Part shown: in pieces, positions 42,201 through 52,439 of the stretch
Position numbering within the stretch: the first letter of the stretch is position 1
Layout of the letters: every line of letters starts with the position of its first letter
Assembly (NCBI GenBank): GCA_016165875.1
Contig: JABBOT010000013.1
Coordinates: forward strand, 14,336,014-14,400,013
DNA from: Acanthopleura granulata
Lineage: Eukaryota > Mollusca > Polyplacophora > Chitonida > Chitonidae
DNA: 64,000 bases
Direction: 5' to 3'
Program-made: the position numbers and the translations under genes
Notes under the pieces: generated by a model
Database searches by the model: none
What the model saw: the letters and a program-made list of their open reading frames with translations, nothing else
Told to the model about the DNA's origin: nothing

Positions 42201-42415
42201 TAACGCGGCATCCCTGCCCCATGAGCCCCCGCCAAGTAAGGACGACCGGCTATTATCGGTTGACCCTCGGGAGAAGTAAAACAACGGATTAAGTCAGTTT
42301 CATTGACGGTCTCATTGGGAACCTTCTTCGAATTGCACCTCCATGACGTCAAGGAAACTTGCTGGCTCCTGCTGGAAGCCAGGCGGAGAGAAGTTAACAG
42401 ACGTAGAGGGTGCAT
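36268..42415 (-). CDS. TauD/TfdA-like 2-oxoglutarate/Fe(II)-dependent dioxygenase (clavaminate synthase-like), four exons
   Basis: Exons on the minus strand: 42415-41861, 40634-40449, 37171-37039 and 36578-36268 (TAA). They sum to 1185 nt, 394 codons, with every junction in frame. Fold signatures: HNE at residues 173-175 (HxE metal-binding pair, as in clavaminate synthase), YTP after it, FFFCEIPP and GGET early in exon 2, HHTTG across the exon 3/4 junction, GEEIWFNQ, and LDNMLVQHGR giving the distal metal His at 371, with GDRR (Arg 380/381) to hold 2-oxoglutarate. The first 30 residues are rich in Arg, Ser and Leu and lack acids, consistent with a mitochondrial presequence. A start 69 nt upstream (42484) is possible, but it adds acidic residues that would spoil the presequence. 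Family members hydroxylate small substrates with O2 and 2-oxoglutarate; the substrate here is unknown. Intron 1 seems to be GC-AG (CAT then GCAAGT); introns 2 and 3 are GT-AG. Introns hold SINEs and, in intron 2, a possible foreign exon. Confidence 0.9.
37484..37600 (-). repeat. SINE family A, truncated, in dioxygenase intron 2
   Basis: TTATTTATTTATTTTATTGG, GTGTTATGCCGTTCTCTAAA, ACTTATACTGCAGTGGGC and TATTATGGTGGGAGGAAATC. Confidence 0.82.
37615..37668 (-). repeat. repeat family C, small piece
   Basis: TATGGTTTTATTGTAACTGT-TCATGTACGTG is the reverse complement of the family C left end. Confidence 0.45.
38196..38409 (-). CDS. possible first exon of a P2X7-domain-like protein, inside dioxygenase intron 2
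   Basis: A minus-strand frame opens with serine-rich, acidic sequence. It contains MEGFSGDRSPSPDDSE, then LQGYQFESQRSEAESSSS, and reaches a good donor (CTCAA then GTGAGTGG, 38196/38195). The open frame continues past the donor to 38068 with sequence of different character. A low-complexity acidic N-terminus with a YQFE-type motif resembles proteins that carry the C-terminal cysteine-rich P2X7 intracellular domain, a domain often found in invertebrate multi-copy genes and mobile elements. The cysteine-rich domain itself is not visible nearby. It could be an independent nested gene, an alternative exon or a retro-fragment. The family assignment is a weak recollection from composition. Confidence 0.25.
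39640..39722 (-). repeat. repeat family C, terminal piece
   Basis: AAAGACTACAGCACAAAGAG-TAAACC is the reverse complement of the GGTTTTACTC-TGTGCTGTAGTCTTT end of family C. Confidence 0.4.
40125..40310 (-). repeat. repeat family C, long copy in dioxygenase intron 2
   Basis: Read on the minus strand: ATATGAACAGTTAGAATAAA-ACCATAACG, GATGAGACCGGATTTGACCG-GTAACGCGTGACGA, CGCTGCTCGGGTTTTACTCT and TGTGCTGTAGTCTTTTATAT. It aligns with the copies at 3.6, 32.8 and 53.6 kb. Confidence 0.6.
40666..40862 (+). repeat. SINE family B, in dioxygenase intron 1
   Basis: TAGGTGGTTAGAGTGTTAGC (A box), GGATCAAGCCCTGGTCGGGT (B box), TAATTCTTGCTGCCTTACTT-GGCGCTCAG, GGAAACAGGACTGGTCGGCC and TGTCTGGTGTCTTCGG. The 3' tail is missing. 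Confidence 0.85.
41050..41290 (-). repeat. SINE family A, near full length, in dioxygenase intron 1
   Basis: TTATTTATTTCATTGATGTT, CAAGAATCTGTCACTTATAG-GACGGCGGCC, CCACAGGTTACCGGCAAACC and GCGCTAACCCCTTCGGAGGC (tRNA-like head end). Confidence 0.87.
41516..41665 (-). repeat. SINE family A, strongly diverged
   Basis: TTTATTTATGTGACTGTTG, ATACTCAAGAGATTTTCACG-TAGACGAAGG, GGTGAAGGAAACCG and ATCACTGGCGAACTTTCC keep family A order. Confidence 0.6.
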
Positions 42416-43180
42416 GATAAGTATTCGACATCGACTAATCGGTTTCTCGGACGGGTAGGCAAAAGAATCATCTGAGATTTCCAAAAATAGTTATCTCATC
42501 AAGCAGCAGTTAAATGCAGGATAGCCTTCATTCGTGACGCGGCATTGGCAATGTAACTTCCTAACCAGTTAGGAAAGACGGCGTATCACTGAACCCCCTT
42601 AGCTGTTAACCGTTGCATAACACTTTCCGCCAAGTATGGAAGCCGACAAAGGATCTGCCGCTGCTTCGTGCCCTCGACATGTATGACAAAGGTCTGGGTA
42701 GCGAAAGATCCTCAATCCACGTACAAGGTCATCGCCATTTTTGTTCACACAACAATGTATGTATGCGTGGCTTTAATATCGTAAGACATCAAGTTTGGCC
42801 TGAAATTCATGGAAGCAGAAATCACGCAATAGAAAGAGATTTACGGGTTAGGATTAGGGTTTTTGAAATGGATGTTGAAAAGGTGTGAATCATTCTCTGG
42901 CTGGTTTTGCGCTATACCCCAAGTTGTGTTTCTCATGGCGTTGGTTAAATGCCTTTCCTTTAATTAGAATAAGGTTCGGTGGGATTTCTTTCTTTCTCAA
43001 GCTTTTGTCATCATTTCTGCATTATTTTGGTGATCACAACATTCATGTATTCATGTATGTGTATGGTTTTCCTTACCAATATTACATGCATTCCTCCATA
43101 TGTACACTGATGTGATAAACTAATGTCTCACAACATTGTGTAGTGTTGGCTTTCGATCGCTAAACTTGAGTTAACTATTT
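42416..43180. other. upstream of the dioxygenase gene; no other gene seen
   Basis: Non-coding except for the optional 23-codon N-terminal extension to 42484. The frame at 42613-42888 (+) has no recognised features. Confidence 0.4.
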
Positions 43181-43194
43181 ACTTAGCTTGGTAT

Positions 43195-43440
43195 CAAACA
43201 GGTGTTGAACTTGTATTAAAAGAGTGTTCTGAGTGATAAACACCCATACCACACCTCACAGGGGACAACAGCAGGCTGTTGGAGTTAAAAAGGTGGTTAT
43301 CTGTTGCTAAAAGGGCATCAACTGACAAGGAACACCCTTTCGACACCCTAACAAACTCCAAGCAATATCTGCAGTGTTACAAAGGGGTCGGCCTAATGTT
43401 GAAAGAGTGTTTATGTAAAATAGAACCTTTTTGACATCTT
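43195..43440. repeat. diverged GTGTT/AACACC hairpin-type repeat
   Basis: Short words AGGTGTTGAA, AGAGTGTTC, AAACACCC, GGAACACCC, GACACCC, AGAGTGTTTAT recur in both orientations. The same vocabulary occurs in the better-ordered array at 48440-48690. Confidence 0.45.
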
Positions 43441-46400
43441 AGAAAAGACTTGGGTTAGCTGTTGCATTACGAAATGGTGTATACCGAGGTATTAAGCAGC
43501 GAAACAAACGTAAAATCTCATTGGTAATATAGGCTACGTTGTAGTGTTGGGGTTCCCGTTTTAGATCACCCAGCCATGAGGGAATCAAAACACTTTTAGA
43601 GCTGTTAATTAAATCCCATAATTTACGATAATGCATGGTTAGAATCTGGATTTCTACTTACCTTCTGTCTCTCATTTCAATGCATATAGCCTTACATGTA
43701 GGTTATACTTTATCCTGTTTGACCATCATTGGTTTGAATATTGAAATGGTAGGGAAAACTTGAGGTCCTATATAGACCTATATTGACTAAAATTGAGCCA
43801 ATCTTTGGTAGCCTAATATTGTTATAAGTGTTGTCCCGATGCTTAATACACCTAGATATATTTATCTCTATAATATGTTCGACAACAGTTTTAGCCAGCT
43901 TGCTCTGCAACTAAACCGTATACATACCAACAACAGAGTTAAAGCCAGCCAGCTTTTGAAGCTATTTACCATAAAACAAATGAGGCACACGTCTGTGTGT
44001 TCGTATGTATGCTGTTCTTTGTGGCTGATTTCATTGCAAAACCGTCTGACGTCCAGACATAAAGTCATTTAACCCACACCCAGTTTAAGTTCCTGCAGTG
44101 ACGTCCAGATGGCTGCATGCACTCAGCAAGGGACCGATTCCCGTGTACATTTAGAGCTCGGGCCTGCATTCTGTGTAACGTGAAGCAGTATGTAACGTGC
44201 ATTATCATGTCATATATCAGTTTTGCAGCAAACGCGGATTTCATACTTTATATATTCATGGTGATATTGGTACTGGCCAAAACACTGGCTGGCAACGAAC
44301 GAGAGCTAGTCCCCCTTAATCAACATCCTACAGTGGACTTTCAAGATAAGCATGCACGTTAGTTCATTTTAACGTCGAACATCTAGTAAGAATTAGCCAA
44401 GGAACAATCTGCCATAGATCTTTCCAATAACTCTGTCGTCACACTACGTTACAGGGCGATGTAAGGAAGACTGTTAAGATACATATTTTATAAATTACAC
44501 AATTAAGGGAAAAAAAATTTAAAACAAAGAGAAAAGAAAACCTGTTTGCGCCTAAGTTCAGAATTGTGATAAGAAAGCTGCAAACTAAGCTACAACTGAT
44601 ACAACCATACAGATCCTGATAAAAGTTTCACGCTCTGAAGACCACGTGTACCGAAGATCTTGTTGCGTTGCACCTGGTGAGTTTCTAAAGGCTTTGTATT
44701 TGCTATTTTTCCGCTAAAGGGGGTTCAGTTTTATCTAAGGTGACACTATACATATTTAAATATCTGAGTCCGGCCGAAAGGGTTCAGTTAAGTGTTGCTA
44801 AAGTTTCTTTGTCTATCCACAGTGAACACGTATCGCTCAGACAATGTCTGTGTGTCGTTGTTGTACTTCATTTCTAAGATAGAAACCTAGTTCACCTATA
44901 CCAGAGAGCAGATCAGCATTCATCTCTGCTATGCTTAGTGACGTATAAGAAAGATTTTTGCCGTTACAATCTTCTGTTCAGTGTTATGTATACAGTAAGT
45001 CGAATTTTAGATACATGTTCTCACAACGCGTTGCACTAAGAGTCATATTAGTCCTATCCAGAAGGGGAGTTGACCCCTCGAATCTCTGTGACTTGACTCT
45101 GTACTTCTGCAGATACACAAAAACTCATATAAATATTAAAAGGCTTTCAAGGAGTTGTTCTTGTCAAATCCATGTTTGTACAACTGCCGTATTTTTCGGT
45201 TATGGATAGTACTGAAAGACTGTGGCGCTTTGACTGACAAAGATGCGGACAATCGATTGCTTTATAGGCTCGCTGTAAGAGTCATATGGCATCAGATAAG
45301 TGGGACAAAAAAATTACAGTCCAAGTTAGAGTTCCGCTTCAGGTTGGATTTATTTTCCCACACGTTCGGTTACCTAAAAAGCCAGGATTAAAGTATACTT
45401 TACTGCTCACCGTTAATACGGTGATCTGACTCATTCAAGATAAAGGGTTAACATAATTCTCAACACAATTTTCTTAGAACAATTTCGCAATTTTTTTTTC
45501 GCTCAGGCATTTAAAAGCAAAATTAACCGTAACTTTTAGTCGATGTTAACCACCTTAATAAACCAGAGAACACGGTCTTAGTACACGCACTTCTAAATTT
45601 CAAATGTTGCATTTACACTTACATTCTAGTGTTGACTGCACACTGGAACAAATAAAAAACAATTTGTATCCTTTTACGCATTGTCCATGACCCTGTTAAA
45701 TGTATGATTACAAAGAACTGGTTATCCGTACATATATAATGTACATGTCACATTGGAACTCATTTCAGAAATACCTGAATATTTCAATTCCACTACAATA
45801 TGACACTTAATGACATATTTAATGTACACTCTGCATGAAAGAAGTAACCTTTACACACAAGTATGCAGAAATGTGTATCAGTATCCTTACCAGACACAAT
45901 ATGGAAATCTTTCGTGACTTCATGTTCTGACAGTCGCCCGGTTATCAGGCAACGACCTCACGGCAAAACGGATCTGTTATTTACCTGTAATCACCACAGC
46001 ATAATATAAGACCCCCATAACTCGTAACTGATGTGATTCCTGTTAGTGCACATTACTAAGTAACGAATATACCCTAAATATTGACAAAATATCGACACCG
46101 GTGTAAACATTTTTACAAGCGCTACAACAACAACGTGTGCTACTCACTGTGTCTTCAGATTTGACGGTGTTTCATTACTTATGCAACACACACTGGTCTT
46201 CAGTCTTGACAACACTTTATACCAACTTGTGATTGATGTCTGTTAAGAACAATTGTAAAAATAGTGGCAATTTACCGTTTTGGAACCATCGCCGAATCAT
46301 ATTTTTGGCGGACTTTCTCATCAAGATGTCAAATCACTCTCCGCACTTAGAGTTCCTTTGTTTATGACAGGCGGAATTTACACTGCTACCAGTTCAGTAA

Positions 46401-47477
46401 CAATGATACTCCTTAAATGAAACAAACATTTCAGACTTACTGTGAACCTGAACAACTTGGATAAAAGGAATTATCACTGCAGTGAATGCGGCCCACAGAA
46501 GAAAGAGGATAAGGGAGATAACTATACAAGAGCAAGAACACACCAAATAAAAAAATGTAACTGATTAACTTCCCCTGTTACACAAGCTATTTATGGAGAC
46601 CCTACAACTGATGACGACACAGCAAACGTAAGTTGTTTTTTACCGTCTATTGCCTATTGTTAGTTAACAATGCATCCGTTAACATGCACTCCTTTAAGAA
46701 ATAGAAGCAAGTAATAAAACTGAAATTAAGAAATGTAGGTCTAATGATATTTGCCCAGACCAAAGAAATATTATTTTTACAGCCCTTTCCGAACAGTAAT
46801 AACGCGCCTGAGTTATATCGTTTCAGCAGTATGCGCCAGTAAAAGCAAAATGATCCGTTTTATGCCATTAGGACATCAATTATTGTGCTTTGTCAGTTTT
46901 TACCTATCTATTGCTCGGTTTTGGGTTATATCACTCCCCCTCTTAATGTTTATATTCTTAGGATATTCAAATAATACATTCTAACTGAAAATATGTAACC
47001 ACAATGAAATGCACTTTCATAAAGTTCATACCAAGTCCTCCACTGTGACGGTAATTAATATGATAACTGCCCTTCATTTAAGTATTATGTCTGTTTGAAG
47101 ATTAAGTAAGAATTTCCTTTGCAGTACGTGTAGTTTCCATGATTTGCTATACAAGTTAGACAGTGGAAGTTGAGGTGTCAAATTGTGTTGTTTAACAACT
47201 ACTGACCGTTTGAGCAAGACGCTAGTCTGACATATGTTGTGTAGTTTTCAGTGAATGAAAATTTACCAAAATGTCGCTTATCATAAGAACAGATTGGTTA
47301 AAAAATTACAGTACCCGTACCAACTGATTACAGGATTAAGACTGTAGCGGACAGAATGTATTACGCTACTGAAATGACAAAGTGATGTCATCATCAAATC
47401 CAAATATTTTACAAAATGGAGTTCCTCATATTAAGAACTTTGAACAGATGCTGAGTCCAATCTCTTTTCTTTCTCAG
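43441..47477. other. no gene recognised
   Basis: Scattered short frames on both strands without paired splice sites. Upstream exons of the terminal exon at 47478 may lie here, but I could not identify any. Confidence 0.3.
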
Positions 47478-47646
47478 TACATATGAAGCGATCACACCAG
47501 TTCGAAAATACGCTGGAGTAAGGCGCAACGAAGTTTCAACATTCAAGCTGTTTGTGGCGAAAGAACGACTTCTCAATACCAAGGACCTCCTCAATGGGCT
47601 TGAGCTCTACTTGAGATATGCATCCAAATGGAAAACAACTTTATAG
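47478..47646 (+). CDS. likely terminal exon of an unrecognised gene
   Basis: After a strong polypyrimidine acceptor (TCTCTTTTCTTTCTCAG) the frame T|ACA TAT GAA stays open for 55 codons to TAG at 47644-47646. The predicted peptide begins TYEAITPVRKYAGVRRNE and ends LYLRYASKWKTTL. It is lysine/arginine-rich with amphipathic leucine spacing, and looks like real coding sequence in composition. It has no start codon, so it must be spliced from an upstream exon ending in phase 2. I do not recognise the family. The antisense frame (47409-47594) is probably the shadow. Confidence 0.4.
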
Positions 47647-47826
47647 TGTTGGAAATTTTTTATGAAATTATTTTGCTCTAGACTAAGAGGAATTGTTGTT
47701 AGGACAATTGTCCATAGGGAGAATGGGACAAATTAAGTACAGTATCGGTGAAATGAAATAATAATAAAAAAAATAGCGAAAGATGATTTTCTTACATGTT
47801 CCACGCTGGTGACATTTGTATTCATA

Positions 47827-47846
47827 AAGATATATATATATATATT
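47827..47846. repeat. (AT)n microsatellite
   Basis: A short alternating TA tract. Confidence 0.85.
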
Positions 47847-48429
47847 TGATAAATGCACATTATCATTGCAAAATAACTGTGACTGTTTTTCTTTATGATG
47901 CCTGTCTCATTTTCAGGTTGATGAAATTAAAGAAACTGTATCACAGATTTTCGGTGGAAACGTTGAAAATTTTACCATTGCAGGCAGAACAATTTGTGTC
48001 CAGTCTATGTAGGAGACTGTTCATTTTAACTACATAATTTAAGGGCTATAGCCCATGGAATTGGTATTTCACTAAGAGCTGTTCCGGTTATGAAGGGAAA
48101 AGATGGGCTGATCGAATTTTAAGGCGAAAATCCTTTGTTTAGTTTCTCTGAGTAAACATCATCTGCGTGTTATACCACTGTTGTATTAGTAGGTCATCAA
48201 TGAGCTTTACGGCCTGTTGTTGACCTCTTGCCATGGCTGAGTCTCTAAGCTATGACTGACCATGCAATAGAATAAAGTTGTTATAAAACACTCATTTGAC
48301 GGGGCAGCGGGATATTCTTCTTCGCTGGCCATATTCTGTTACATTTCTGAATGGTATGTAAACGATACTGAACCGTATTCAGACAACTGAACACACTCCA
48401 TTTTAAAGAGGAATGTACACCCTAATAAG

Positions 48430-48690
48430 ACTTAACATAAAACACCTTTTGGAAAACGTATTTACACCTTTTCTGAATGGTGTTAATCCACATCCTTTCC
48501 AAAAGGTGTTATTCCACACCCTATCCATTCAACACCTTTCAAAAAGGTGTTATTCCACACCCTATCCATTCAACACCTTTCAAAAAGGTGTTATTCCACA
48601 CCCATTCTTTAGAGTGTTAATTCACACCCCTTCTTAGGGTGTCAATTCATCCCCTTTCGAAGGGTGTAAACTTACACCTAATGGCGTGTG
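48430..48690. repeat. hairpin-forming tandem repeat, about 46-bp unit
   Basis: Two to three near-identical units (TTCCACACCCTATCCATTCA followed by ACACCTTTCAAAAAGGTGTT) are flanked by diverged units. Each unit carries the palindrome AACACCTTTCAAAAAGGTGTT, which can form a stem of about 8 bp with a small loop. Flanking units become AGAGTGTTAATTCACACCC and AGGGTGTCAATTCATCCCC. Confidence 0.88.
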
Positions 48691-48784
48691 CGTCCTGGGA
48701 CAAGTCATTTAGGCCCATTATGGGTGCATTCTGACACCATTTCAGATAAGACTATGTACACAATAATATGACAACAATTCAAAG

Positions 48785-48866
48785 TTTCTCCCACCATGAG
48801 TGAAATATTTTTTGCAATATTTTTAAAACACCAATCAAATATATTAGTAAATAAATAAATAAAACA
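48785..48866 (+). repeat. SINE family A, tail fragment
   Basis: CCCACCATGAGTGAAATATT, AAACACCAATCAAA and an AAATAAATAA tail; an internal deletion removes GCTGGCCGCCGTCG. Confidence 0.65.
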
Positions 48867-48939
48867 ATACAAAGGGACCAAAACCACAAGAGACCACACA
48901 TAAAAGACAGAGGGAGGATCTATCTTTCTATCTATTTGC

Positions 48940-50393
48940 CGGTGATCTGGATAATAGCGACTTCAAGGTTTCGAATGGATGGCTACAGAGTTTTCTGCGC
49001 AGACACAACATAGTGTTCGGCACGATGAGCGGAGAAAGGGGGGGGGGATGTGAACAACGCCACAGTGGAAGACTGGAAAGGCAAATTGTCATAGCTCTGC
49101 GGGGACTACAAGCCCAAGGACATTTTCAATATGGATGAGAAGGGCTTGTTTTTCCTTGACACGACAAAGAATACCTTTTATATGAAAGGGGATGACTGGG
49201 CTGGTGGAAAATGCTCTAAACAGCGGGTTACCGTGGCCTTGTGTGTTACCATGGTGGAGGAGAAGATGAAGCCGCTTGTGATCGGTAGGGCAAAGCGACC
49301 CGATATTTCGGCCAGTTGGATATCAACACGCTCCCGGTGACTTACCGGTACAACAAAATGGCCTGGATGACGTCAGCGTTTTTTGGAGAATCGGCTTTTG
49401 GACTTTGATCGACAGATGAAAAAGGAAGGTGGACACGTGCTGCTGTTTCTTGACAATGCCCCATCCCATCCACAGCTGAATTTGCATAGAGTCAAGCTGA
49501 TGTTTTTGCCAGCAAACACGACCAGTAAGTCCCAGCCAATGCACCAGGGAATTATCCAAGCCCCTAAACTGACAGTCCGTCGCCGACAACTCCAGTACAT
49601 GTTGAATGCTATGGATAATCATGAGTTGTCAACCATTACAGACTTATTGAATTCAATTTCAGTTCTTGATACTATATACTGGTATAGCAAGTGCCTGGAA
49701 GGAAGTGGACAAGTCTACAATTCACAAGTGTTTTTGTAAATGTGGGTTTCGCCATGACGAAAATGCGTCAACGTCGGAGGATGACAACAACGATGACGAC
49801 AACGACGTTCCTCAGGCTCTCGTGAAGCTACCCCATGATCTTTTTGGCTATACCTTTGGGGAACTAGCGGATATACAGGGTGTCCCAAAACAATGCCCTC
49901 ACCCTTTGACTACCCATTACTCATATATTTTTGTTTTCGTTACAGGTGCAACTAACCCTAAATAATGGCAGACGTACGACTAACTGACTGATTTTATCTA
50001 TGTCAATAAACACCTCCATCAAAACAAAATACATAAGTAATGGGCAGTCAAAGGGTGAGTACATTTTGGGGGACACCTTGTAGACATTAATGTACACACT
50101 CATAACTCTGAAATTTGTGACTGGAACAGTCCTGCCACAGAACTTCTCAGCAATAACACTGTTAGCGTGTGCAGTGACGATGATGATGTAGAGGATGACG
50201 AGATCACACCTGCAGCAGAGACTTGTTCCATTGTAGATGCTCAAGTGGACATCACGATGTTAAAGATGTTCTCTGTACAGCAAGGACAAATGGATATGCT
50301 GAATCTCGTAATGGGATTCCAGGATAAAGTAAATTCCATTCTTATGGTGTCAAGACCAACACAGACCAAAATAAGTGACTTTTTTCATTGATT
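48940..50393 (+). pseudogene. Tigger-type (pogo superfamily) DDE transposase, inactivated
   Basis: The DNA-binding CENP-B-type helix region survives near 48965-49030 (FKVSNGWLQSFLRRH). A ten-G run then shifts frame (49038-49047), and a TAG follows near 49090. Next comes the first catalytic motif, NMDEKGLFF (49128-49154), then LLFLDNAPSHPQ with the second Asp (about 49441-49476). At the third catalytic position QPMHQGII (about 49533-49556) has His where Tigger enzymes have Asp. A further frameshift near 49690 separates this from the next part (KCGFRHDE and an acidic stretch). A 205-bp MITE interrupts the next part at 49876-50080. The C-terminal tail resumes to 50391 and ends ISDFFH. Typical full-length relatives have roughly 500-600 residues. 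It encodes cut-and-paste transposition in autonomous relatives; this copy cannot. Confidence 0.85.
49876..50080 (+). mobile_element. Tc1/mariner-type MITE nested in the Tigger pseudogene
   Basis: Termini CAGGGTGTCCCAAAA and TTTTGGGGGACACCTTG are inverted repeats that extend inward (CTCACCCTTTGACTACCCAT versus ATGGGCAGTCAAAGGGTGAG). The element is flanked by TA dinucleotides at 49874-49875 and 50081-50082, the target duplication of the Tc1/mariner superfamily. It is 205 bp with no coding capacity. Another partial copy lies at 13591-13696. Confidence 0.9.
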
Positions 50394-50940
50394 CAATTCT
50401 TTATTTTGTCGCATCGTGTGCATAAACAGGCCTGTTTATGATTGCTTCAGTCATCTACAAATGGGCTGTGTATATTTATTCATGTATGTTTTTTTTGGGG
50501 GGGTTGGTTTTTTTTTTCACTTTTTCAACAAATGCGCAATATGCATTTTGCTATACCACTACCACTGGTTATGTTACTGTGTGTCGGCCTTAGTACGTTA
50601 AGACTTCTGTGTATGACATAAATACATACACGTGTACGTTATTTGGAACTCATTCAGTTATGTGTTGTCTTGGTATTTTACTCAACCTATCTCATGCGTC
50701 CACCTGTCAGATGTGGCCACTTTTTCGTTTTCCTTTAACAGGCCACATACGACAGGCTTGACTATTGCAGCCATACACCCCTTACGGTCCACCTTGTGTT
50801 GCATGCTCTGGAGTAAACATTTTGTCGAAATGTATGATCCCCTTCTGACAGGGCAACGATCATTTTGGCATGATTACTGACTTATTTATTGCTGGATTGA
50901 TTTATTTATGTTTGAATACTGTTTTATTGTTCCGTGAGCT
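50394..50940. other. no gene seen
   Basis: Downstream of the Tigger remnant. A TTTTTTTTGGGGGGGTTGG tract lies near 50490-50510. Confidence 0.4.
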
Positions 50941-50944
50941 GTAT

Positions 50945-51190
50945 ATATATGTATGCTTGGGTTTTATGTCGTACTCAACAATTTTTCAGTCATACGACGA
51001 CGAAGAGTCCTTAGAATGTATATATATTTTGTGTTTTCTTGTGGCGGGCACCAGACATACTGACACCAGACCGACCGGTCCTGTTTCTATGCTCTAACCT
51101 CTCACAGCTGAACGCTAGACGTGGCAACAAGTAGGATTTTTAAAGTTTTTCGTATGACCCGGCCCGGGATTGACCCCGGATCGAGCTGTA
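50945..51190 (-). repeat. SINE family B, internally deleted
   Basis: TATGTATGCTTGGGTTTTAT, CGTACTCAACAATTTTTCAG-TCATACGACGACG, GACCGGTCCTGTTTC, CTAACCTCTCACAGCTGAAC-GCTAGACG and TATGACCCGGCCCGGGATTG. The tRNA-like head is cut short. Confidence 0.83.
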
Positions 51191-51747
51191 TATAGGTTTC
51201 AAGACTAATGCGTTCTGTTCGAACCGAAGGAGTCTAATCCTACATTTACATGAAGGGAATCCATTTGTTCTGAGTTTTTGGTTAGGATCATCAGGGTATA
51301 TATCTAGTTGTTGTGGAATACCAGCTCTGATAGCTTTGACATATATATCCATGCAGCCTGGTTAAATCATTTTCCTATGTTTAAATAATTAAATTTCCCC
51401 CGTTTTTGACAAAAGCCGAGCCATTTTGATTGGTCAGTTGTTTTTGGACACGTGCGTTTATATTCGCATAAACCTAAAAATATATAAACCACGCCGCCCC
51501 CCCCCTCCACAAGAACTACTTTCTCGACTGCAAATAGCACAACCGTGTGACCGTATCCAAGCTGCCATAAAAACTATTTAATCCAGAAATCATTACTCCA
51601 TTGTTACTATTTTTTCTTCAGAAATTAAAGACACTAATGTAAAAATAATAGTAAAAAATATTTTTACAACATGGCATACATGCTGTCATCAAATGACACC
51701 TGGTACACACGTAGGTCCTGTATTCCTGTATGCGTTTTTTTATTCAG

Positions 51748-52308
51748 GTCAGCATGGGACTTCGTGTATTGTGAAAAATGTGTCAACGAATATATAGGGC
51801 TTGTAGCCTCTTACGCGTACAAAGAAACAGAGCTTGTGCTTGTTGAGCTGAAAGATGGCAGGACCTCAACACTGACCTCTCAGTTTAAAACCTTAACAGA
51901 AGATCAACTGAAAGTTCCGCAGGTCTGTCTACTGTCAGAGGCAACAAAGAAAACCACTAGACGGGAAAGAGGACTTTTCCAAGGTAAGGAAAAAACATTC
52001 TAGGATTAAAACAGCATGTTCAATGAAAATAACCACTCCATCGTCAGTTTTGTCTAACACTGGATATTTAACACGTCATTTTGTATAAATTCTTCCAGCA
52101 AAAGAAAAATTAATATTACTGATTGTTTAAATATTTAATTATAAGGAATATAAAACCTAAGCAAAAAAGGTAAACCATTGTTATTCATGTTTTCCAGAAG
52201 ATCTGAATCGGATACTGAGAAGATTTTGCGTTAAGGAACAGGCGAAAAAAAAACTATACCACAAACGCCGAACACTTGCCTGCCAAGGAAGCACAAGAAC
52301 AATACCGG
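51748..52308 (+). CDS. two in-phase exons of an unrecognised gene
   Basis: Exon 1, 51748-51983, follows TTTTTTTATTCAG and ends CCAAG then GTAAGG. Exon 2, 52198-52308, follows TTCATGTTTTCCAG and ends ACCGG then GTAATG. Both internal junctions are phase 1 and the joined frame stays open for 115 codons. The product starts SAWDFVYCEKCVNEYIG, continues ETELVLVELKDGRTSTL and becomes very basic (EQAKKKLYHKRRTLA). The first exon may instead extend to an ATG at 51671. A possible terminal exon begins at about 52414 (ATAATTGGACCC, stop TAA at 52438). The short beta-strand-like first part and basic second part would suit a chromatin- or nucleic-acid-associated protein, but I recognise no domain and do not assign a function. 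Confidence 0.45.
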
Positions 52309-52439
52309 GTAATGTAATGAATGTTAGGTCTGCTAACATCTAATATCTGTTTAAACTGAAAATTACAATTTAATATAAAGGAAAACATTTCTAGACCAAC
52401 CCGTCAAAAACAGATAATTGGACCCGGGGATATGAATAA

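Noticed and set aside
41841..42203. 120-codon plus-strand ORF
   Set aside because: Antisense to dioxygenase exon 1, which has clear family motifs.
42416..42484. Upstream in-frame start for the dioxygenase
   Set aside because: Possible, but the extra residues are acidic and would spoil the mitochondrial-type leader; the ATG at 42415 is preferred.
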